31,152 bases of DNA from JAZNQL01 sp045531205 (GCA_045531205.1 JAZSDN010000062.1:1-31152), one strand, 5' to 3'; shown: positions 5,937 through 14,536, numbered from the stretch's first letter. Notes: a model not told the origin generated them from the sequence alone. Translations and numbers: made by a program.

Positions 5937-6758
5937 ATGTCAGAACTGTTTGATTATTGCTTTGAAACAGAAACTTTACGGTTTAAATATTCAAAAGGGA
6001 AACCTGCGGTAACAGGCCGGGAATTTCATAATTTTAATGAATTTTTGCTGTTTTTGGGAGGGAACTCACAGCTTATATCCGAAAATATCCAGCAAAAGCT
6101 TGTTCCTTCAACGCTTGTTATTATACCAAAGGAAACCTTTCATCAGTTTTGCGTAACAGAGCCAGACACTTATTTAAGATGCTGTATAGGTTTCAGGGAT
6201 ATACCCGAGTTTAAAGACTTAATATCCGATGTAATGACAGAAGTAAAGCTTAATGAAAATGTGTCCGATAATATGCTTTGCGTGTTTGAAAATATTATTG
6301 ACGCAATGAAAGGCGATTTGACTGATAAAGAAAAAGAGCTTATTATCAGGGCAACTATAGTACAGCTTCTCATAATGCAAAAGCAAGGGACTCAGGAAGT
6401 GATAAGTGAAAATATAAATATATCGTCAGAGGTAAGAGAAGCACTTAAATTTATAGATTCACACATAGATAAGAATATTACTGTTCAGAGAATTGCAAAA
6501 TATCTGAATATAAGTGTATCGTCTCTTGCACACAAATTCCGAAGCGAGCTGAATATATCGGTTTACCGATATATTTGCGAAAAGCGTATTTCGGCAATAA
6601 GAAAATATGTCGAAAACGGTGATAATATTACTACCGCAGCATTAAAATGCGGATTTAATGACTACGCTTCTTTTTACAGAATGTATAAGAAGTATTATGG
6701 ACAAAACCCAACAGAAAGCATAAAATCAAAACAAAGATTTTTTGCTTTGAACACTTGA
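5937..6758 (+). CDS. AraC-family transcriptional regulator with cupin-like sensor domain
   Basis: A 273-residue protein. The N-terminal 150 residues have the AraC sensor pattern (EFHNFNEFLLFLGGNSQL, then LVIIPKETFHQF), a cupin-like fold that normally binds a small ligand. The C-terminal 105 residues carry both AraC helix-turn-helix motifs: VQRIAKYLNISVSSLAHKFR and ITTAALKCGFNDYASFYRMY, ending in the signature KKYYGQNPTESI. It is probably a single-gene transcription unit. The target is unknown. The closest candidate by position is the transporter upstream, though a strong terminator separates them. Confidence 0.88.
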   Translation: MSELFDYCFETETLRFKYSKGKPAVTGREFHNFNEFLLFLGGNSQLISENIQQKLVPSTLVIIPKETFHQFCVTEPDTYLRCCIGFRDIPEFKDLISDVMTEVKLNENVSDNMLCVFENIIDAMKGDLTDKEKELIIRATIVQLLIMQKQGTQEVISENINISSEVREALKFIDSHIDKNITVQRIAKYLNISVSSLAHKFRSELNISVYRYICEKRISAIRKYVENGDNITTAALKCGFNDYASFYRMYKKYYGQNPTESIKSKQRFFALNT

Positions 6759-6783
6759 TTTTATAAAACACAAGTATTAAAAT
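6755..6783 (+). promoter_or_regulatory. Sigma-A promoter of the gtrA-like operon
   Basis: TTGATT at 6755-6760 and TAAAAT at 6778-6783 with 17-bp spacing, overlapping the stop codon of the AraC-type gene. Confidence 0.55.
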
Positions 6784-6814
6784 AAATTTTGAGTTTGTGC
6801 AAAGGAGATTTACA

Positions 6815-7270
6815 TTGAAAAACGAAAAAATAAAAGAAAGTTTTAAAAATTTTTTGTCTACCGAAAAAAACGGTACATACAACAAAATATTTTATCTTAT
6901 AAGTCAGATTATCAAATTCTGTTTTGTAGGTGCAACAGCATTTTTAATAGATGCAGGGATTTTGGTGATTTTAAAAGAAGTGTTTTTTGTAAATGTATTG
7001 TGGGCAGCAGGCATTTCTTTTTCTGTATCGGTAATTTATAATTACCTTATGAGTATGAGATACGTTTTCGAAAGCAAAGACGATAATAAAAAACGCGAAT
7101 TTGTAATATTTGTACTTTTAAGTATAGGCGGTCTTTTTGTAAACGAGCTTTTTATGTGGCTTTCGGTTAGCGTAATATACATTCATTATATGCTTGCAAA
7201 AATAGTGGCTACAGCAGTTGTTTTGGTGTATAACTTTATAACAAGAAAAATATTTTTAGAAAAACATTAA
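6815..7270 (+). CDS. GtrA-family membrane protein
   Basis: About 151 residues with four predicted transmembrane helices in the GtrA arrangement: IIKFCFVGATAFLIDAGILV, a second helix leading to VSVIYNYLMSMRYVF, and a last helix ending VVLVYNFITRKIFL. GtrA proteins are thought to move undecaprenyl-phosphate-linked sugars across the membrane for decoration of surface polymers. The conserved YNY..S..Y(V)F and YNF..RK elements are both present. The start is TTG 6815, seven bases after AAAGGAG (6801-6807); an upstream GTG at 6797 overlaps that site. No glycosyltransferase lies nearby, so the polymer served is unknown. Confidence 0.85.
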   Translation: MKNEKIKESFKNFLSTEKNGTYNKIFYLISQIIKFCFVGATAFLIDAGILVILKEVFFVNVLWAAGISFSVSVIYNYLMSMRYVFESKDDNKKREFVIFVLLSIGGLFVNELFMWLSVSVIYIHYMLAKIVATAVVLVYNFITRKIFLEKH

Positions 7271-7272
7271 CG

Positions 7273-8154
7273 GTGCGTACAATGATTACTTTTAATGACT
7301 ATTGCAAACAAACCTTTGGAGAAAAATTATATAAAATAAGCTTAAACGGTGGCTTTACCTGTCCAAACCGTGACGGAAATATAGATACAAGAGGCTGTAT
7401 ATTCTGCTCTGCAGGCGGTTCGGGAGATTTTGCAGCTGATAAATCAAAAAGTATAGAAGAGCAAATACATCAGGCAAAAAAACTTGTTGCCGATAAATAT
7501 AAAGGCAATAAATACATAGCCTATTTTCAGGCTTATACAAATACTTACGCACCCGAAAATTATCTTCGAAAGATTTATACTTCTGTCTTACAAAGAGAGG
7601 ATATAGCAGCACTTTCAATAGCAACAAGACCTGACTGTATAAGCGAAGAAGTTTATGAGCTTATTGCAGACCTTTGTAAAATAAAACCTGTGTTTGTGGA
7701 GCTCGGCTTGCAGACGGTGAACGCAAATACGGCAAAATATATCCGAAGAGGCTTTGACACAGAATGCTATAACAAGGCAATAGAAAAGCTGAACAGCATA
7801 GGAGTGCACACAGTAACCCACGTAATATTAGGACTTCCCGGCGAAACAGAAGAGGATATGCTTAAAACTGTACAGCATGTTGTAAAAATGGGCAGCTGCG
7901 GAATAAAGCTTCAGCTTTTACACGTGCTTCGGGGAACTGACCTTGCTAAAGATTATATTGAAGGCAAGTTCAAAGTAATGAGCCTTGAAGAATATGTGGC
8001 TATTGTAAAAAAATGTGTTGAGATTCTCCCTTCCGATATGGTGGTGCACCGCCTTACGGGAGACGGACCAAAAAAACTTTTGATAGCTCCTCTTTGGAGC
8101 GGAGATAAAAAAACAGTTTTAAATGCAATAAATAAAGCCATTTTGGGAGAGTAA
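7273..8154 (+). CDS. Radical SAM protein, TIGR01212 (YtqA/YhcC) family
   Basis: A 293-residue radical SAM enzyme. It has the family's unusual cluster motif C30-PNRDGNIDTRG-C42-IF-C45 rather than CxxxCxxC, and a preceding GEKLYKISLNGGFTCP that is nearly invariant in the family. Later motifs are RPDCI, FVELGLQT and THVILGLPGETEEDM. The reaction is not established for the family; an RNA-related or metabolic role has been suggested by context elsewhere. Starts at GTG 7273 or ATG 7282 are both possible, and neither has a good ribosome binding site. Translation may therefore depend on coupling to the gtrA-like gene, whose stop is 2 bp upstream. Confidence 0.85.
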   Translation: MRTMITFNDYCKQTFGEKLYKISLNGGFTCPNRDGNIDTRGCIFCSAGGSGDFAADKSKSIEEQIHQAKKLVADKYKGNKYIAYFQAYTNTYAPENYLRKIYTSVLQREDIAALSIATRPDCISEEVYELIADLCKIKPVFVELGLQTVNANTAKYIRRGFDTECYNKAIEKLNSIGVHTVTHVILGLPGETEEDMLKTVQHVVKMGSCGIKLQLLHVLRGTDLAKDYIEGKFKVMSLEEYVAIVKKCVEILPSDMVVHRLTGDGPKKLLIAPLWSGDKKTVLNAINKAILGE

Positions 8155-8155
8155 A

Positions 8156-8908
8156 ATGACCGACAGAGAAGTTTTAAAAAATCATATCACAGACCTTGCA
8201 AACCGTTCTTTTACAAAAAACATTTATACAAATACTAATTTTTTAAATCTTGATGAGCAGAATTTATATTACCTGATGGCAAACGAAATAAATTTTGTAA
8301 AAGCCTGGCTCTTTGGCGGGAACGAACACACCGAAAGAAAAATTATAATTTTTGGTTCAAGGGAAGAAATGGGGTATGACCCCGATATTCCAATAACGCT
8401 TATGGAGATATCTCCAAAAAGCATAAAGTTTGCAGAGGAACTAAGTCACAGAGATTATCTTGGAGCAATATTAAACCTTGGGATAGAGCGGGAACTTATA
8501 GGAGATATATTTATAAAAGAAAAAAGGGCATGGTTTTACTGCATAGATACAATTGCTACTTTTTTAGGCGAAAATCTTACAAGAGTACGCCATACAGATG
8601 TAGTTTGTAGAGCTTCGGAAGAAACGCCCGATATAGCACCTGAATTTGAGGAAGTAGCGCTGAATGTGCCATCCGAAAGACTTGATGCCATAGTTTCTGC
8701 AATTACAAATCTTTCAAGAGCAAATGCCGACAAGTTATTTGCCTCGCAAAAGGTTTTTGTAAATTCAAAAATAACAGAAAACAGGTCTTTTCATCCAAAG
8801 GAAGGAGATGTTATTTCGGTGCGTGGATTTGGCAAGGCAATATATCTTGGAGTAAGCCGCAGTACAAAAAAAGGAAGATATTTTGTAAAACTGAAAAAAT
8901 ATGTTTAA
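8156..8908 (+). CDS. ylmH: YlmH-like S4-domain RNA-binding protein
   Basis: A 250-residue protein of the YlmH family. The N-terminal domain (about 1-170) contains the conserved RDYLGAILNLGIERELIGDI and a following YCIDTIATFL segment. The C-terminal S4 RNA-binding domain (about 180-245) reads LDAIVSAITNLSRANADKLF, then VFVNSKI and GDVISVRGFGKAIY. In Bacillus, ylmH lies in the divIVA region and the protein binds ribosomal complexes in rescue of stalled large subunits. Here it is outside that context, 1 bp after the radical SAM gene, and is followed by a new promoter. GGAGAG upstream supports the ATG. Confidence 0.87.
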   Translation: MTDREVLKNHITDLANRSFTKNIYTNTNFLNLDEQNLYYLMANEINFVKAWLFGGNEHTERKIIIFGSREEMGYDPDIPITLMEISPKSIKFAEELSHRDYLGAILNLGIERELIGDIFIKEKRAWFYCIDTIATFLGENLTRVRHTDVVCRASEETPDIAPEFEEVALNVPSERLDAIVSAITNLSRANADKLFASQKVFVNSKITENRSFHPKEGDVISVRGFGKAIYLGVSRSTKKGRYFVKLKKYV

Positions 8909-8916
8909 TAAAAAAC

Positions 8917-8945
8917 TTGACAACAAAACACCTTAGTAATAAAAT
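8917..8945 (+). promoter_or_regulatory. Sigma-A promoter of the MBL-fold gene
   Basis: Consensus TTGACA at 8917-8922 and TAAAAT at 8940-8945 with 17-bp spacing. Confidence 0.65.
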
Positions 8946-8974
8946 AAGTAAAAAAATTAACATTGGAGAAAATT

Positions 8975-9850
8975 ATGACTGAATTTAAAGTAACAAGCTT
9001 AAAAGTTTTGCCCGGTGACAGCGGATATCTTATAGAAACCGGTAAAAGCACAATTTTGTGTGATTCCGGCTTTGGCTTTACCGGAGAAGCTATGGTTAAA
9101 AAAATTGAAGAAATTCTGCAGGGAAGGAGTCTTGATTATATTTTTCTTACCCATTCTCACTATGACCACGTTTTAGGAAGTATGAATGCAAAAAAACGCT
9201 GGCCCGATGCAAAAATAGTTGCACATGAGTATGCTGCAAAAATATTTACAAAACCGGGAGCAAGAGAGGTAATGCGTAATCTTGACAGGGCGTTTGCTCT
9301 TGAAAACGGAGTTTCGGAATACGAAGATTTAATCGATACTTTGCAGGTTGACATTGCAGTGAGTGAAGGAGATATAATAAAAACAAACGATGCAGAGTTT
9401 GAAGTTATAAGCCTTCCCGGACATACAAGATGCTGTATAGGCTTTTTCTGTCGCAAAAACAAGTTTCTTATTTCGTGTGAATCGCTTGGCACATACGGTT
9501 CGGCTGACGTTATAATGCCGTCATACCTTATAGGATATAAAGAAGTAATAGAGTCAATACAAAAGGTAAAGGCACTAAATGCCGAGAATATTCTTGTTCC
9601 ACACTTTGGAGTTATAAGCGGAGAGTTTTGTGAAAAATATGTGCAAAAAGCAGAATGCGAAGCAATAGCTTTAAAAGATAAAATAGTAAAAGAAATAGAA
9701 AACGGAAAAACTGACGAAGAAATTATAGAGGTTTTAAGAGATAAATATTTCAAGGATTACATAAAAGAGATTTATCCGCCCAAAGCATTTGCTTTGAACA
9801 CAAGCATCAGTATAGCACTTATACGACGTGAATTTTGCAGTGCCGAATAA
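8975..9850 (+). CDS. Metallo-beta-lactamase-fold hydrolase
   Basis: About 291 residues. The MBL metal site is visible as THSHYDH (residues 59-65, the HxHxDH motif), followed by LPGHTRCCIGFF for the third histidine region, a CESLG segment and LVPHFGV for the later metal ligand. The C-terminal third is helical. Family members hydrolyse thioesters, lactones, phosphodiesters or other substrates, and the substrate cannot be assigned here. The start is ATG 8975 with TTGGAGAA at 8963-8970. A TTG at 8963 is part of that ribosome binding site and is rejected. It stands alone between a promoter and the rplS promoter. Confidence 0.82.
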   Translation: MTEFKVTSLKVLPGDSGYLIETGKSTILCDSGFGFTGEAMVKKIEEILQGRSLDYIFLTHSHYDHVLGSMNAKKRWPDAKIVAHEYAAKIFTKPGAREVMRNLDRAFALENGVSEYEDLIDTLQVDIAVSEGDIIKTNDAEFEVISLPGHTRCCIGFFCRKNKFLISCESLGTYGSADVIMPSYLIGYKEVIESIQKVKALNAENILVPHFGVISGEFCEKYVQKAECEAIALKDKIVKEIENGKTDEEIIEVLRDKYFKDYIKEIYPPKAFALNTSISIALIRREFCSAE

Positions 9851-9888
9851 GGTTTTACAAATAAAAATAAAAAATTTTCAAAAAACTA

Positions 9889-9917
9889 TTGAAATGTGTA
9901 GAAAATTGTGGTAAAAT
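9889..9917 (+). promoter_or_regulatory. Sigma-A promoter of rplS
   Basis: TTGAAA at 9889-9894 and TAAAAT at 9912-9917 with 17-bp spacing, immediately upstream of the L19 leader. Confidence 0.6.
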
Positions 9918-9928
9918 ATCTAACGTTA

Positions 9929-9984
9929 ATGTAGGTGTTCCTCTGAGAGCATAGCGTCCATGAACACCGTATAAGAAAGGATGG
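9929..9984 (+). ncRNA. Ribosomal protein L19 leader RNA
   Basis: A stem GGTGTTC (9934-9940) / GAACACC (9962-9968) encloses a loop beginning CTCTGAGAGCATAG and is followed by GTATAAGAAAGGATGG. This is the arrangement of the Firmicutes L19 leader, a structure next to the rplS ribosome binding site thought to let L19 repress its own synthesis. The distance to the rplS start is as in known examples. Confidence 0.75.
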
Positions 9985-9992
9985 TTCATAAT

Positions 9993-10334
9993 ATGAACAT
10001 TATTGACGCTATTACAAGCGAGCAGATTAAAAACGATTTGCCCGACCTTAAAATCGGTGACACTTTAAAGGTGCACGTTAAGGTAAAAGAAGGCAACAGA
10101 GAAAGAATTCAGATTTTTGAAGGAACTCTCATTGCAATGAAGAACGGCGGAATCAGCAAAAACATTACTGTAAGACGTATTGCTTCAGGTGTTGGTGTTG
10201 AAAAGATATTCCCTGTTCACTCACCCAACATCGATAAAATCGAAGTAGTTCGCCACGGTAAAGTAAGAAGAGCAAAACTCTACTACTTACGCGACAGAGT
10301 TGGTAAAGCTGCAAAAGTTAAAGAACAGCTGTAA
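9993..10334 (+). CDS. rplS: 50S ribosomal protein L19
   Basis: A 113-residue L19 with the family landmarks GDTLKVHVKVKEGNRERIQI, FEGTLIAMKNGG, RRIASGVGVEKIFPVHSP and KVRRAKLYYLRDRVGKAAKV. L19 sits at the 30S-50S interface. I choose ATG 9993, about 8-10 bases after AAAGGATGG. An in-frame ATG at 9981 lies inside that ribosome binding site and would add four non-conserved residues. It is followed by its own terminator, then lepB and rbgA, an order shared with many Firmicutes. Confidence 0.96.
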   Translation: MNIIDAITSEQIKNDLPDLKIGDTLKVHVKVKEGNRERIQIFEGTLIAMKNGGISKNITVRRIASGVGVEKIFPVHSPNIDKIEVVRHGKVRRAKLYYLRDRVGKAAKVKEQL

Positions 10335-10338
10335 AAAC

Positions 10339-10370
10339 AAAAGGGGACAACTTTGTCCCCTTTTATTTTT
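10339..10370 (+). terminator. rplS terminator
   Basis: An 11-bp stem (AAAAGGGGACA at 10339-10349, TGTCCCCTTTT at 10354-10364) is followed by ATTTTT. Confidence 0.88.
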
Positions 10371-10422
10371 AAAAAACTTTGTCAAAAGGAGTATAATACT
10401 TTTGGTTCAGGAGGTTTTTTAA

Positions 10423-11016
10423 ATGAACGAAAATAACGAAAACAATGTTTTTGAAGAAAACGAAATAAAAGAAGAAAAGAAGGAATTTAATCTGGGGAGA
10501 GAAATAGCAGAATGGGTAATTTCAATAGCAGTAGCTTTTGTTATAGCACTTTTTTTGCGTAATTATATAGTAACACTTGTAAGGGTAGACGGTGCGTCAA
10601 TGGAAAAAACTCTTCTTGATTCACAGCGTCTTATAGTAACAAGAATAGGCTATACCCCTGAAGCGGGCGATGTGGTAATATTTACACCTGCAAACGGCTC
10701 AAAAACTCCTTATATAAAAAGAGTAATTGCAACCGAAGGACAAAGCATAACCCTTGAAAGATCAGGGGATGCAGTAAATGTTTATGTTGATGGTGAGCTT
10801 TTGGAAGAAGATTATGCTTATGTTTCAAATGCAGGTCAGTATAATATAGGCGAAGGAAGCTATACAGTACCCGAAAATTGCGTATTCGTAATGGGGGATA
10901 ACAGATGTAACAGCCATGACAGCCGTTCACGCGATGTAGGATTTGTAAGCATAGACAGTATAATGGGAGAAGCTGTATTCCGTATATGGCCTCTTAATAC
11001 AATAGGAACAGTATAA
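10423..11016 (+). CDS. lepB: Signal peptidase I
   Basis: A 197-residue type I signal peptidase of the Gram-positive, single-anchor kind. It has an acidic N-terminus, one transmembrane helix at about 31-50, then the catalytic serine box VDGASMEKTL (Ser59) and the catalytic lysine in YIKRVIATEG (Lys99). The late boxes are FVMGDNRCNSHDSR and VGFV. It cleaves secretory preproteins on the outer face of the membrane. AGGAGG at 10409-10414 precedes the ATG. Its stop codon shares one base with the rbgA start, indicating an operon. Confidence 0.95.
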   Translation: MNENNENNVFEENEIKEEKKEFNLGREIAEWVISIAVAFVIALFLRNYIVTLVRVDGASMEKTLLDSQRLIVTRIGYTPEAGDVVIFTPANGSKTPYIKRVIATEGQSITLERSGDAVNVYVDGELLEEDYAYVSNAGQYNIGEGSYTVPENCVFVMGDNRCNSHDSRSRDVGFVSIDSIMGEAVFRIWPLNTIGTV

Positions 11017-11861
11017 TGGAGATACAATGGTTTCCTGGCCACATGGCCAAAACAAGACGACTTATAACCGAAAATCTGTCTTTGGTAGATATGGTTATAG
11101 AGCTTGCAGATGCAAGACTCCCGCTATCAAGCCGTAACCCGTGGTTTGATTCTGCCTTTTCAAATAAAAGCAGATTGCTTATATTAAATAAGGCAGATAT
11201 GGCAGACCCGTCAGTTACCGATGCATGGATAAAATATTATGCGGGGCAGGGGATAAAAGCAATCCCAACAGATAGCCGTAATACAAAAATATTTGATGTT
11301 ATAAATAAAAATGTACGCACAAGCCTTGCAGGGCTTATAGAAGCCCGTGCAAAAAAAGGCATACAGGGCAAAGCCTTGCGTATTATGGTGGTAGGTGTGC
11401 CCAATGTAGGCAAATCAACATTTATAAATAAGCTTTCTGGCAGAGCAACCGCCAAAACAGGGGACAAACCCGGTGTTACCACAGGCAAACAGTGGATTAA
11501 CGTAAAAGGAGCATTTGAGCTTCTTGATATGCCGGGTCTTTTATGGGAAAAGTTTTCTGATAAAGAGCAGGGAGTAAAGCTTGCTGCCTCCGGTGCCATA
11601 AAAGACGCAATTTTGGATGTAGAAGAGCTTGCAATGTGGTTGCTTGAATTTTTAAGAGATAATTATAAAAACGATATTAAGGCAAGATATAAGCTTGAAA
11701 ATATCGATGATATGGACGGATACGAAATTTTGCAGTATATATGCAAAAAGCGAGGCTTTATCGTTTCAGGCGGCGAATTTAATACCGAGAGAGGTGCAAA
11801 CATAGTACTCGACGAATTCCGTTCTACAAAAATAGGTAAAATATCACTTGAAAGACCGTAA
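11016..11861 (+). CDS. rbgA: Ribosome biogenesis GTPase RbgA/YlqF
   Basis: A 281-residue circularly permuted GTPase. It starts with QWFPGHMAKT and has the G4 motif NKAD (58-61) before the G1 P-loop GVPNVGKST (127-135), with G3 DMPG at 171-174. That order is diagnostic of the YlqF/YawG class. The C-terminal helical domain contacts 23S rRNA. RbgA promotes a late step of 50S maturation, which fits its place next to rplS. The ATG overlaps the lepB stop by 1 nt. Confidence 0.95.
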   Translation: MEIQWFPGHMAKTRRLITENLSLVDMVIELADARLPLSSRNPWFDSAFSNKSRLLILNKADMADPSVTDAWIKYYAGQGIKAIPTDSRNTKIFDVINKNVRTSLAGLIEARAKKGIQGKALRIMVVGVPNVGKSTFINKLSGRATAKTGDKPGVTTGKQWINVKGAFELLDMPGLLWEKFSDKEQGVKLAASGAIKDAILDVEELAMWLLEFLRDNYKNDIKARYKLENIDDMDGYEILQYICKKRGFIVSGGEFNTERGANIVLDEFRSTKIGKISLERP

Positions 11862-11873
11862 AGGGAATGTAAA

Positions 11874-11903
11874 AAAGGCATTGTATTTTACAATGCCTTT
11901 TTA
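11874..11903 (+). terminator. Terminator of the lepB-rbgA operon
   Basis: A 12-bp stem (AAAGGCATTGTA at 11874-11885, TACAATGCCTTT at 11889-11900) with a 3-nt loop and following T-run. Confidence 0.88.
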
Positions 11904-11920
11904 TATACAATTTTATAAAT

Positions 11921-11954
11921 AAAAAAACAGAAACGAAACCGTTTCTGTTTTTTT
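11921..11954 (-). terminator. Terminator of the HU gene (bidirectional)
   Basis: A stem of up to 15 bp (AAAAAAACAGAAACG at 11921-11935 with CGTTTCTGTTTTTTT at 11940-11954). On the minus strand it ends in a T7 run 28 bp past the HU stop codon. Confidence 0.85.
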
Positions 11955-11981
11955 ATTAAAAACAATTTTTTTAGTTTTTAA

Positions 11982-12254
11982 TTATTTTACAGCGTCCTTG
12001 AAAGCTTTACCAGCTTTAAAAGCAGGAACTGTAGTTGCGGGGATCATAACTTCTGCACCTGTTCTGGGGTTCTTACCCTTACGAGCTGCACGCTTGTGTG
12101 TTTCGAAAGTACCGAAACCAACGAGCTGTACCTTGTCACCTTTCTTAAGTGCTGCTGTTATTGTGTCTACTGTAGCTGCGAGAGCTTTTTCAGCATCCTT
12201 CTTTGAAAGTTCAGCCTGTGCTGCGATAGCTGCTACTAATTCGGATTTATTCAC
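11982..12254 (-). CDS. hup: DNA-binding protein HU
   Basis: A 90-residue histone-like protein with the full HU signature: an N-terminal helical body (MNKSELVAAIAAQAELSKKD), then VQLVGFGTFETHKRAARKG and the DNA-binding beta-arm with NPRTG (62-66), ending IPATTVPAFKAGKAFKDAV. HU dimers bend and compact DNA. It starts with GTG at 12254; AAGGAGGGA lies six bases upstream. It is monocistronic, with a good promoter and terminator. Confidence 0.96.
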   Translation of the reverse strand: MNKSELVAAIAAQAELSKKDAEKALAATVDTITAALKKGDKVQLVGFGTFETHKRAARKGKNPRTGAEVMIPATTVPAFKAGKAFKDAVK

Positions 12255-12287
12255 AAAAATTCCCTCCTTCCACGATTTGTTAAATAT

Positions 12288-12316
12288 ATTTTAACACTAA
12301 TAAAAATAAAATTCAA
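12288..12316 (-). promoter_or_regulatory. Sigma-A promoter of the HU gene
   Basis: On the minus strand TTGAAT (12316-12311) and TAAAAT (12293-12288) are 17 bp apart. Confidence 0.6.
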
Positions 12317-12392
12317 CAGTTTTGAATAAAATTATTATAAAAAAAGCATATTTTTTTAAAAAAATCCATATTTTATTCCATTTTTTAGGAGA

Positions 12393-14192
12393 TTATGCCT
12401 TTTCTGCATCAAAATGTTGCAGTTTTTCAAGGGTATAGAACTCGCCTTGCTTTGCCATAAGCTCCTCATAAGAGCCAACTTCAACAATTCTGCCGTTCTT
12501 TAAAACTACAATCTTATTTGCATTTCTTATAGTTGAAAGACGGTGAGCAACAATAAAAGTAGTTCTTCCGCGCATAAGCTCGTCCATAGCCTTTTGCACT
12601 TCAAATTCCGAAACATTGTCAAGTGCACTTGTGGCTTCGTCAAGTAAAATAACATCTGGGTTACGAATCATTGCACGGGCAATGGCAACTCTCTGCTTTT
12701 GTCCGCCCGAAAGTTTTCCACCGTGCTCACCTACATTTGTTTCAATACCAAAAGGCATATTCTCAAGAACACCCTTAAGGTTTGCAAGCCCTACTACACG
12801 TTCAATTTCATCATCAGTTGCATTCGGCATACCATAGATTATATTTTCTCTTATACTGCCCGAGAACAGAATATTAGTCTGCGATACAACGGCAATATGT
12901 TTTCTGTAAGAATTCAAGTTAAGCTTTGTTATATCAACCCCGTCAACCAAAAGCGTGCCTTCTGTGGGGAAGTTAAAGCCTATAAGCATATTAAGTATAG
13001 TGGATTTGCCTGAACCCGACTCTCCGACAAAGGCAATGCGTTCACCTTTTTTAATCTCTAACGAAAAGTCGGTTATTATGTTAAAATCGGGCTGGTCAGA
13101 ATATGCAAAAGATACATTTTCAAACTTAAAATTACCGCCAAAGTTTTTAACTAAAGCTTTACCCGAATCGTCTTCAATATCGGTAGAAGATAAAATTTCA
13201 GAAACAGATGATACCGAATCAAGTCCCTTTGCAATAGTTGGGTATGAAGACATAAGAGAGGTCATACAACCAAGAAGGGAAGCAAAATAGCTCTGGTAAA
13301 GAGCAATTTCACCTATGGAAATTTTGCCTATTAAAGCAAGATAACCTGTACAACATAAGCATATAAGCTGAGCTATCTGAAAAGCAACCCAGGATGAGGC
13401 ACCGAACAAAGCGTGAGTAGAGTCGGTTTTAATAGCCTTAAGTCTTACGTTTTCAAGCTTTTGAGTCAGCTTTTCTATTTCAAACTTTTCAAGCCCGTGA
13501 GCACGTGTTACCGGAATCATTTCAATCATTTCAGAAACATTTGCCGACATTTTCTCAACTTCTTCTCTGAGTGAAGAGGTTCTTGTGCGAACGGTTTTTC
13601 TGAAAGCCACCAGTATAGACGAAACAAGAGGAATGGTTAAAAGAAACATCAGGGCAACCACGGGACTTTTTACTAAAGTGATGGTTGCGTATATTATCAT
13701 ACTTACGCCGGCATATTCGATTAAAGAAACAAGACTTTGCGAAAGCATTATAATATTATCTACATCACGGAGGAGCTTTGATTGAATTTTACCTGTTTTC
13801 AACTGCTTATGAAAAGAAATTGATAAATGCTGAAGCTTGGTTACTAAAGAAGAACGCAAAGAAAGCTCAACACGTCTTATGAATTTAGATTCGACCATAG
13901 CTCTTGCATGTGTTGAAAAAATGTTTTGAATAACAACAATTGCACCAATAACAAAATATATGAAAATTTTCCTCAAAGCATCGTCCGCACCATAAGTTAC
14001 CGTATTTATAATACGTTCGGTAAGCAGGGGGACAATCCAGGTAGGAGAGCTTTGAACAATATAAAGGATGACCGCAAGCAAAAAAGACTTCCAGTCATCC
14101 TTATACATACGAGATAAAGTCAACAAAGGTTTTTTAGGAGCATCACTTTTTACGAAAATGGATTCAAGGTCTCTTTCTTTTCTTTTATCCAT
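12393..14192 (-). CDS. ABC transporter, fused permease and ATPase (exporter half-transporter)
   Basis: About 599 residues with six transmembrane helices in the first 320 residues (ABC type-1 exporter domain) and a C-terminal ATPase. The ATPase has Walker A GESGSGKST (390-398), Q-loop VVSQTN, signature LSGGQKQRVAIARA (from 494), Walker B VILLDEATSALD and the H-loop histidine in IVAHRLS. It should act as a dimer exporting lipid, peptide or drug; the substrate is unknown. I start at ATG 14192, which has AAGGATG 8 bases upstream. A TTG at 14222 in frame is upstream of this site. No partner half-transporter gene is adjacent, so a homodimer is likely. Confidence 0.88.
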   Translation of the reverse strand: MDKRKERDLESIFVKSDAPKKPLLTLSRMYKDDWKSFLLAVILYIVQSSPTWIVPLLTERIINTVTYGADDALRKIFIYFVIGAIVVIQNIFSTHARAMVESKFIRRVELSLRSSLVTKLQHLSISFHKQLKTGKIQSKLLRDVDNIIMLSQSLVSLIEYAGVSMIIYATITLVKSPVVALMFLLTIPLVSSILVAFRKTVRTRTSSLREEVEKMSANVSEMIEMIPVTRAHGLEKFEIEKLTQKLENVRLKAIKTDSTHALFGASSWVAFQIAQLICLCCTGYLALIGKISIGEIALYQSYFASLLGCMTSLMSSYPTIAKGLDSVSSVSEILSSTDIEDDSGKALVKNFGGNFKFENVSFAYSDQPDFNIITDFSLEIKKGERIAFVGESGSGKSTILNMLIGFNFPTEGTLLVDGVDITKLNLNSYRKHIAVVSQTNILFSGSIRENIIYGMPNATDDEIERVVGLANLKGVLENMPFGIETNVGEHGGKLSGGQKQRVAIARAMIRNPDVILLDEATSALDNVSEFEVQKAMDELMRGRTTFIVAHRLSTIRNANKIVVLKNGRIVEVGSYEELMAKQGEFYTLEKLQHFDAEKA

Positions 14193-14248
14193 ATAAAACA
14201 CATCCTTTTTTATTTGACTCAATATTAAAAATTTTATGTGTTAAGGAC

Positions 14249-14277
14249 AATATAGCAATTATTAAAAGAAAAGTCAA
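14249..14277 (-). promoter_or_regulatory. Sigma-A promoter of the ABC transporter gene
   Basis: On the minus strand TTGACT (14277-14272) and TATATT (14254-14249) have 17-bp spacing. Confidence 0.6.
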
Positions 14278-14305
14278 TAGAAAAAACAAAAAAATTAAAA
14301 AATTT

Positions 14306-14536
14306 TTATTTAGCTTGTTTTTTTGCTATTTGTAAAAGATATTTACACCTCATCTGAATGGAAATAAGCTCATGAGAATACATATCAATAAGGGTAGGGT
14401 CTTTGGCGTATTCGAGATTTTTTCTGCAAGCGGCTAAATCGTTATAAGTGTCTTTTATAAGACTTGTAAGCTCGGTATCTGTTTGAACTTCATCCAAAAC
14501 AGGAAAAAACACTTTTTTAAGATTTGTTATGTTCAT
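14306..14536 (-). CDS. Small YaaL-like (DUF2508-type) protein
   Basis: A 76-residue soluble helical protein. The second half (YNDLAACRKNLEYAKDPTLI, then D..SHEL..IQMRCKYLLQIAK) has the pattern of two helices joined by a DP(T/E)LID turn and a final R..YLL..AK. This resembles the DUF2508/YaaL family of Firmicutes, whose function is unknown. AGGAGG lies upstream of the ATG. It is 43 bp downstream of cwlD on the same strand with no terminator between, so co-transcription with this sporulation gene is likely. The family assignment is by pattern only. Confidence 0.6.
   Translation of the reverse strand: MNITNLKKVFFPVLDEVQTDTELTSLIKDTYNDLAACRKNLEYAKDPTLIDMYSHELISIQMRCKYLLQIAKKQAK

Noticed and set aside
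5782..6012. 76-codon plus-strand frame
   Set aside because: It starts inside the 23-bp terminator stem and runs out of frame into the AraC-type gene.
9160..9753. 197-codon minus-strand frame
   Set aside because: It lies wholly antisense to the MBL-fold gene, which has intact metal-site motifs.
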